The translations under genes were made by a program, and so were the position numbers. Source: Sulfuricurvum sp. (GTDB taxonomy: Bacteria > Campylobacterota > Campylobacteria > Campylobacterales > Sulfurimonadaceae). From it: a DNA stretch of 11,111 nt. Positions 7,053-11,111 of this stretch are shown one piece after another (the first letter of the stretch is position 1; each line of letters starts with the position of its first letter). The notes below the pieces were generated by a model. That model ran no database searches. It saw nothing but the letters and a program-made list of their open reading frames with translations, and was not told where the DNA came from. The stretch spans positions 1 to 11,111 of the forward strand of contig DZBC01000045.1 in the NCBI GenBank assembly GCA_022729835.1, given 5' to 3'.

Positions 7053-7934
7053 ATGGTGCTGATTGATTGCTTCTTGATGCTGCTTTTGGCTTACGGGTTC
7101 GGGTTTTTATACTACGGGCTCTATCGTAACCTCAGTGCTCGGGTACACGGGCGCTTTGGCCCCTCACTCGCGCAATCCTTTTTTGACAGCGTGAAGCTTT
7201 TTGTCAAAGAGCAAAGCACGACGTTTGGGTGGATGTTTTATGCGGGGCCTATTATTATGGCGACGGGGGCGGTGCTCAATGTGCTCTTTATCCCCTTTAT
7301 CAACCACGGCGACTCTTTGCAAGGGCTAAGTAGCTCTGCAAATCTGATTGTCGTGCTTTATTTGATGGTGCTGGGACCGCTGGGCAATGCACTGGGTGTG
7401 GGCAGTAACGGCAATCCGTTTGGGGTCATGGGTATTACGCGCGGCCTTACCCGACTCATTGCGCTGGAGCTGCCCTTTTATCTGGCGGTGATCGGCGTGA
7501 TGATCGATGCGGGGAGTGCCGATTTTAGCGCTATTTTTGAGGCGCAGAGCCAAGAGATGAATCTGCTGAAACACCCTCTGCTTTTTATGGCGGCTTTTAT
7601 CTCGTTTTTGGGCTTTATGGGCAAATCTCCCTTTGATGTGGTGGGGGCACCACAAGAGGTCTACAGCGGCCCTGCCACCGAGTTTAGCGGTAAGTTTTTT
7701 GCCCTGCTGCTGAGCCAAAGCGCGATGTTTAGCTTTGCCAAGTTGCTCTTGATGGTCAACCTCTTTTTAGGCGGCGCCGATGATTTGGGTGATTTGGTGC
7801 TGAAAACCTTTGTGCTCTTCGTGGCAGCAACCTTTATCGGCAGCGTCTATGCCCGCTTTAGCACGATTCAGAGTGTCGAATTTTTAATGCGTATTCCTAC
7901 GCTACTGGGCATAGTCGGCCTGGCGTTACTATAG
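7053..7934 (+). CDS. NuoH-like membrane subunit (MbxM-like)
   Basis: The 293-residue, about eight-helix protein joins the membrane arm to the redox arm in complex I and group 4 hydrogenases. Seen here are ARVHGRFGPSLAQSFFDSVK (29-48) after helix 1, ITRGLTRLIALELPFYLAV (128-146), and the loop KSPFDVVGAPQEVYSGPATE (191-210) followed by SGKFFAL. The loop glutamates E202 and E210 and the surrounding FD motif belong to the quinone-site-facing surface in NuoH and are kept in hydrogenase relatives. AGGAGG at 7040-7045 lies 7 nt before ATG 7053, which abuts the previous TAA without a gap. Its position directly after H' and before the small subunit is the MBX order; in MBH, as I recall it, this gene comes after the large subunit. 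Confidence 0.92.
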   Translation: MVLIDCFLMLLLAYGFGFLYYGLYRNLSARVHGRFGPSLAQSFFDSVKLFVKEQSTTFGWMFYAGPIIMATGAVLNVLFIPFINHGDSLQGLSSSANLIVVLYLMVLGPLGNALGVGSNGNPFGVMGITRGLTRLIALELPFYLAVIGVMIDAGSADFSAIFEAQSQEMNLLKHPLLFMAAFISFLGFMGKSPFDVVGAPQEVYSGPATEFSGKFFALLLSQSAMFSFAKLLLMVNLFLGGADDLGDLVLKTFVLFVAATFIGSVYARFSTIQSVEFLMRIPTLLGIVGLALL

Positions 7935-7941
7935 AGGAGAG

Positions 7942-8556
7942 ATGATGGAAGAGGGATTTAACGCCTATCGGCAGAGCTTGGAGAGCGAAGAGCAGAGTAT
8001 CAAAAGTACCCAAAGCGTGGTTGAGCAGGCCATTGCGTGGTTTCGCGCGCATAGCATGTTTGTGCTGGCCTACGGCACGGGGTGCGGAGCTATCGAAATG
8101 CCGCCCACCTTTACCAGCCGCTACGACATCGAGCGTCTGGGCGTGGTGGGCGTAGCCACCCCCAGACAGGCCGATATTTTGATCGTCTCGGGCTACTGCT
8201 CTCCCAAAACGCTCAAGCGCGTCATTCGCAGCTATGAGCAGATGAGCGATCCTAAATATATCATCGGCCTGGGAAGCTGCACGATCAACGGCGGCATGTA
8301 CTGGGACAGCTACAACACCATCAAAAAACTCGACGACTTCTTGCCGGTCGATATGTACGTCAACGGCTGTATGCCCCGCCCCGAAGCGCTGATCGAGGGG
8401 TTTGTGAAGCTACAAGAGAAGATTCGCCTCAATAGCAGCGAAGCGGGCTACATCAAGTACCGTGATAACTACGCACACTACCGCGCCAACCAAGAGCGGC
8501 TCTTCGGCGCTCAAGTCGCGCCTAGCTATGAAGAGAATTTTGCGGGGATGAACTGA
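7942..8556 (+). CDS. NuoB-like [4Fe-4S] small subunit (MbxJ-like)
   Basis: The 204-residue soluble protein of the NuoB/hydrogenase-small-subunit family binds the cluster next to the active or quinone site. It has exactly four cysteines: C48 (GTGCGAIEMP), C86 (GYCSPK), C113 (GSCTINGG) and C143 (NGCMPRPEA). C113 and C143 match the family. The first site has a single cysteine followed by glycine, unlike the CC pair of NuoB or the CxxC of hydrogenases, so C86 may be the fourth ligand. AGGAG at 7935-7939 is 2 nt from ATG 7942 and 5 nt from the in-frame ATG 7945, so the latter may be the true start. The stop shares one base with the next gene (TGATG). Confidence 0.9.
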   Translation: MMEEGFNAYRQSLESEEQSIKSTQSVVEQAIAWFRAHSMFVLAYGTGCGAIEMPPTFTSRYDIERLGVVGVATPRQADILIVSGYCSPKTLKRVIRSYEQMSDPKYIIGLGSCTINGGMYWDSYNTIKKLDDFLPVDMYVNGCMPRPEALIEGFVKLQEKIRLNSSEAGYIKYRDNYAHYRANQERLFGAQVAPSYEENFAGMN

Positions 8557-9089
8557 TGCAAAACTTGATGCAACACTTTGAGATCATCCAAAAAACCCCT
8601 ACCCTCTATGCCTTACATGTAAGCATTGAAACGCTCTTTAACACCTTGCACCATCTACGCTACCAAAGCGATTTTATCACCCTCTCACAGCTTACATGTA
8701 CCGATTGGATTGAAGAGGAGCGCTTTGAGTTGGGCTATATGCTCACCAACCTAGAGCGAAACTGCAACCTGATGGTCAAGTGCTTCATTGGCCGAGATGA
8801 CGTTACGGTAGCAAGCGTCGTCACCCTTTTTCCTCAAGCCGAGGTGATGGAGCGTGAGCTGCATGAGATGTTTGGAGTCGGCTTCGAGGGCAACGACACC
8901 CTTTATGACTTCGCGCTGGAGGATTGGCAAGACCTTCCGCCCATGCGCCGTGAGTTTGACACTCTTGCTTATGTGCAGAGTCACTACGATTTTCGTGACG
9001 GACGCGATGACAATCTGGATGTCAAAGAGCAGATCAAAATCCGCAAAGCGGCTGCCAAAAGCGCCAAGGAGGCTCAAGGTGGAGCGTAA
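8556..9089 (+). CDS. NuoC-like 30-kDa subunit (MbxK-like)
   Basis: The 177-residue soluble protein has the 30-kDa signature ERELHEMFGVGFEGND at 99-114 and the later DLPPMRREFD (126-135), where NuoC has its DWPxRKDF-type segment. It is a structural partner of the large subunit, tying it to the peripheral arm, and has no cofactor. The C-terminal 30 residues are lysine- and alanine-rich and probably form a helix. ATG 8556 overlaps the previous TGA, while the ribosome site is weak (GGGG at 8544-8547), pointing to coupled translation. Two palindrome copies lie within 80 bp of each other in its first third (8613 and 8692), encoding LHVS and LTCT. Confidence 0.88.
   Translation: MQNLMQHFEIIQKTPTLYALHVSIETLFNTLHHLRYQSDFITLSQLTCTDWIEEERFELGYMLTNLERNCNLMVKCFIGRDDVTVASVVTLFPQAEVMERELHEMFGVGFEGNDTLYDFALEDWQDLPPMRREFDTLAYVQSHYDFRDGRDDNLDVKEQIKIRKAAAKSAKEAQGGA
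8612..8623. repeat. TTACATGTAA palindrome copy 5
   Basis: CTTACATGTAAG in the NuoC-like gene, read as LHVS (residues 20-23). Confidence 0.85.
8692..8701. repeat. TTACATGTAC variant in the NuoC-like gene
   Basis: TTACATGTAC, 79 bp after copy 5, read as LTCT in a different frame. Confidence 0.6.
9066..9072 (+). promoter_or_regulatory. Strong Shine-Dalgarno site deciding a GTG start
   Basis: AAGGAGG is followed after 6 nt by GTG 9079. It selects this codon over the in-frame ATG at 8854, which would add 75 residues inside the NuoC gene. Confidence 0.8.
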
Positions 9090-10185
9090 AACCATTACCA
9101 TTTTTCACGGTCCGCAGCATCCCGGGATCACCGGAAATATGAGCGTGGAGCTTGAGCTGACGGGCGAAACCATCACCAAAGCCCGCACCCACGTGGGCTA
9201 TCTGCACCGCGGTTTCGAGAAACTTATCGAGCGGCGTACCGTGATTCAGGCCTTTACCATCGTCTGTCGTATCTGTGTGCCCGAGCCCGACCCCAACGAG
9301 GCCAATTTTGCCCTGGCCGTGGAGCAGCTTGCGGGCATTGAGGTGAGCGAAAAGGCAACCTATATCCGCGTGATGGTGCTGGAGATGGCACGTTTGGCGG
9401 CACAACTGCTCTGGATGGCGGGGCAGAGCGGTTCGGTGGGGCTAGGCACCGTGGGGCAGTGGAGCATCTATGATCGGGATCTGATTTTAGATCTTTTTGA
9501 AGCACTCACGGGTGGGCGGGTCTATCATATGTATATTTACCCGGGCGGAGTGCGTCGAGAGCTTCCGGAGGGGTTTTTAGAGCGCCTCGGTGCGCTGCTG
9601 GATTATCTGCAAAAGCGTCTGGTTGAATACGACCGACTTTTTTTTGACAACGCCTCTTTTCAAAAACGCGCCATCGGTGTTGGGGTGGTGAAGAGCGAAG
9701 AGGCGCTGCATCTAGGCTACGTCGGTCAGGTACTACGCGGATGCGGCCTAAAACGCGATGTTCGACGCGATAATCCCTACTTCAATTACGCGGCGCTGGA
9801 ATTTGATATTCCTACCCAAAGCGGCGGCGATGTCTTTGCCAGAGCCTTGGTGCGCCGAGCCGAAATGCGCGAATCGATCAAGATTTTGCGCCAAGTCATT
9901 GCACAAATGCCGACCGAAGGCGCGATCATGCAAAAGCTTCCCAAACACCGCAAATTCACCCTCCCCAAAGAGGATACCTACGTGGCAGTCGAATCGGCGC
10001 GCGGAGAGTTTGGCTACTACATGGCCGGTGACGGTAGCGAGATGATTCGGCGGATGCAGGTCAAAGGCCCTTCGCTGATTCACGGCTTTACCCTTTTAGA
10101 GTCTCTGTTGGTAGGCGAAGAGCTCTCCAACGTGGCGCTGATTATGAATTCGCTGGGCATCTGTCCGCCCGAAATTGAGAGATAA
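9079..10185 (+). CDS. NuoD / group 4 hydrogenase-like large subunit with incomplete [NiFe] site (MbxL-like)
   Basis: The 368-residue soluble protein opens with TIFHGPQHPGITGN (7-20), as in NuoD and hydrogenase large subunits, followed by AxTHVGYLHRGFEKLIE (35-51). In hydrogenases four cysteines hold Ni-Fe. Here the N-terminal pair is present as C63 and C66 (VCRICVPEPD). At the C-terminal site the sequence is GICPPEIER (360-368), so C362 aligns with one ligand and the second is E365. A VPEPDPNE stretch follows C66 where hydrogenases have S-x-x-H. I therefore infer a non-hydrogenase MBX/MBS- or Ehr-type catalytic subunit. The GTG start 9079 is chosen for its strong SD and for the match of HGPQHPG to family N-termini. 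It overlaps NuoC by 11 bp. Confidence 0.9.
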   Translation: MERKTITIFHGPQHPGITGNMSVELELTGETITKARTHVGYLHRGFEKLIERRTVIQAFTIVCRICVPEPDPNEANFALAVEQLAGIEVSEKATYIRVMVLEMARLAAQLLWMAGQSGSVGLGTVGQWSIYDRDLILDLFEALTGGRVYHMYIYPGGVRRELPEGFLERLGALLDYLQKRLVEYDRLFFDNASFQKRAIGVGVVKSEEALHLGYVGQVLRGCGLKRDVRRDNPYFNYAALEFDIPTQSGGDVFARALVRRAEMRESIKILRQVIAQMPTEGAIMQKLPKHRKFTLPKEDTYVAVESARGEFGYYMAGDGSEMIRRMQVKGPSLIHGFTLLESLLVGEELSNVALIMNSLGICPPEIER

Positions 10186-10188
10186 ACG

Positions 10189-10581
10189 ATGAAAATTCAA
10201 CTTAAAAACAGTATAGCTCCGCTGGGAGCGCTGAAGAAGATTTTTGAACACCCCAAAACCCTCTGCTATCCCGAGGTGAAAGCCCAAAACGTCACGGGAT
10301 ACCGTGGCTTTCATATTAACGACCTCTCTACATGTATCGGCTGCGCCAACTGCCAAGATGTCTGCATGAACGAAGCGATCGATATGATTGCCATTGATGT
10401 GGACAAAAATCCCAAAAACAACAGCGGCTGTATTCCCCGCATCGACTACGGACGCTGCTGCTGGTGTTCGCTCTGCACCGACGTCTGTCCACCCGATTCG
10501 CTCAAACTTGAGAGCGAGTGTATTTGGGCCGATGATGACAGCAACCGATTTTTGTATCTGCCCAAGGATAAGCCATGCTAG
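10189..10581 (+). CDS. NuoI-like 2x[4Fe-4S] ferredoxin subunit (MbxN-like)
   Basis: The 130-residue protein has two ferredoxin motifs: CIGCANCQDVC at 49-59 and CCWCSLCTDVCP at 90-101 (CxxCxxCxxxC each, C90 or its neighbour C91 being extra). The arrangement is that of NuoI and of MbhN/MbxN, which pass electrons from soluble ferredoxin to the NuoB-like cluster. There is no membrane helix. It starts 3 nt after the NuoD stop, with GAGAGA-like purines as a poor ribosome site, and overlaps the MrpE gene by 7 bp. With no NADH module in the operon, this subunit is the likely docking point for ferredoxin. The first cysteine codon lies in a TACATGTA palindrome core. Confidence 0.93.
   Translation: MKIQLKNSIAPLGALKKIFEHPKTLCYPEVKAQNVTGYRGFHINDLSTCIGCANCQDVCMNEAIDMIAIDVDKNPKNNSGCIPRIDYGRCCWCSLCTDVCPPDSLKLESECIWADDDSNRFLYLPKDKPC
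10329..10336. repeat. TACATGTA core in the NuoI-like gene
   Basis: Only the 8-bp core is kept. It codes for the first cysteine of the first ferredoxin motif. Confidence 0.5.
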
Positions 10582-11111
10582 GAAAGTTTATTTTGCTCTT
10601 TTTGGTCTGGGTCGGCTTGACCAATTCGTTGCATTATCAAGAGCTCATCGCGGGTGCCGGCGTGGCCTTTGTCATAACCTTTTTGACCTCAAAGTCTGGA
10701 CTGCATATTGCTTGGTCTGCGGTAATTCGCCGCTACCTGCGCTTTATTCCTACCTTTATCATTGCGCTGGTGCGCTCTAACCTTGAAGTCGCCCGCATTG
10801 TGCTAAGCCCCAAAATCACCGTTCGCCCGGGCATCGTAAAGCTACACACCTCGCTCAAGAGCGATCACGACAAACTTCTCCTTGCCAACGCCATCACCCT
10901 CACCCCGGGCACCCTGACGATAGAGCTACGCGGCGACGCACTCTTTATTCATGTGCTGGATCTGCATACCCAAGACATTGCACAGTTGCACAGAGAGATT
11001 ATTGAGCCTTTTGAGTCGTTGTTGCAAGAGGCCCCTGTGCGTATACATGACTGCACGATGCATATAACGGCGCATCCGGCCACCAATCGCGCAGAACATC
11101 CGGCCACTTGG
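10575..11111 (+). CDS. mrpE: Na+/H+ antiporter subunit E (MrpE/MnhE; MbxA-like), cut by the window end
   Basis: The frame is open from ATG 10575 to the last base (179 codons, no stop). AAGGA at 10564-10568 lies 6 nt upstream. Residues 1-65 give two or more hydrophobic helices, followed by SNLEVARIVLSPK (68-80) and the MrpE hallmark NAITLTPGTLTIEL (105-118) with HVLDL (126-130). Function is structural and ion-path support in the Mrp module. In archaeal mbh and mbx this gene is first (A), whereas here it comes last, after NuoI. The usual family length is about 160, so the tail already exceeds it. Residues 157-179 are histidine-rich and contain the repeat HPAT twice. The true end is not visible. 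Confidence 0.9.
   Translation, partial: MLGKFILLFLVWVGLTNSLHYQELIAGAGVAFVITFLTSKSGLHIAWSAVIRRYLRFIPTFIIALVRSNLEVARIVLSPKITVRPGIVKLHTSLKSDHDKLLLANAITLTPGTLTIELRGDALFIHVLDLHTQDIAQLHREIIEPFESLLQEAPVRIHDCTMHITAHPATNRAEHPATW
11073..11107 (+). repeat. 11-bp direct repeat, 24-bp period, in the mrpE tail
   Basis: CATCCGGCCAC occurs at 11073-11083 and again at 11097-11107. The 24-bp period is eight codons, so both copies encode HPAT. The window ends just after the second, so more copies could follow. Confidence 0.6.

Noticed and set aside
8854..9078. N-terminal extension of the NuoD-like protein from ATG 8854
   Set aside because: It would overlap NuoC by 236 bp, is basic and low in family likeness, and the AAGGAGG before GTG 9079 gives a far better start.
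9079..10185. Catalytic [NiFe] hydrogenase large subunit
   Set aside because: The second C-terminal cysteine ligand is replaced by glutamate, the N-terminal motif lacks the following histidine, and no maturation genes are seen.
7053..10581. Ordinary complex I (nuo) genes
   Set aside because: Order is H-B-C-D-I and not A-B-C-D-E-F-G-H-I, NADH-module genes are lacking, and the NuoD homologue has hydrogenase-like cysteines.
10388..10780. Open frame of 130 codons on the plus strand
   Set aside because: It runs out of frame through the NuoI-like and MrpE genes, whose own frames carry clear family motifs.

Overview
This window looks like bacterial chromosome of roughly 50% GC, with genes packed edge to edge and good Shine-Dalgarno sites. 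Nothing in it names the host securely. My best guess is a sulfur- or hydrogen-metabolising Campylobacterota (Sulfurovum/Sulfuricurvum-like), but this is inference only. I see no tRNA, rRNA, CRISPR array or insertion sequence.

Left part (1-2220) holds three unrelated housekeeping-type genes. The first is a class I SAM-dependent methyltransferase (32-582) that is broken by an internal deletion and frameshift near its C-terminus. Converging on it with only 4 bp between stops is a PPP-type metallophosphoesterase on the minus strand (587-1240). A 151-bp divergent spacer follows, then a metallo-beta-lactamase-fold hydrolase of the COG1237 type (1392-2111).

Right part (2221-11111) is one tightly overlapping plus-strand operon of 13 genes. 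The order is MrpF, MrpG, MrpA-C-terminal piece (DUF4040), MrpA-end plus MrpB fusion, MrpC, MrpD, a second MrpD/NuoL-type subunit, NuoH, NuoB, NuoC, NuoD, NuoI and MrpE (running off the window). Each gene overlaps its neighbour by a few bases or is separated by at most 7 nt. This is the composition of the archaeal MBX/MBS complex (membrane-bound oxidoreductase / sulfane reductase): a Na+/H+ antiporter module, two proton-channel subunits in tandem (H and H'), then M-J-K-L-N. It differs from the canonical archaeal order, as I remember it, in having the MrpE gene last rather than first.

The large-subunit homologue keeps the N-terminal CxxC (C63/C66) but has only one of the two C-terminal cysteines of [NiFe]-hydrogenases (C362; the other position is E365). 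It is therefore probably not a hydrogenase. No NADH module (NuoE/F/G) is present, so the likely electron carrier is ferredoxin. The working model is a membrane complex that couples ferredoxin oxidation, or ferredoxin reduction in reverse, to Na+/H+ translocation. Its other redox partner is not settled by the sequence.

Overlaid on all this is a highly iterated palindrome. TTACATGTAA occurs 5 times perfectly, and the core TACATGTA 8 times, in 11 kb. Chance predicts about 0.01 and 0.17 respectively. It lies mostly inside coding sequence, in several reading frames, and three times writes the tetrapeptide LHVS into unrelated proteins.
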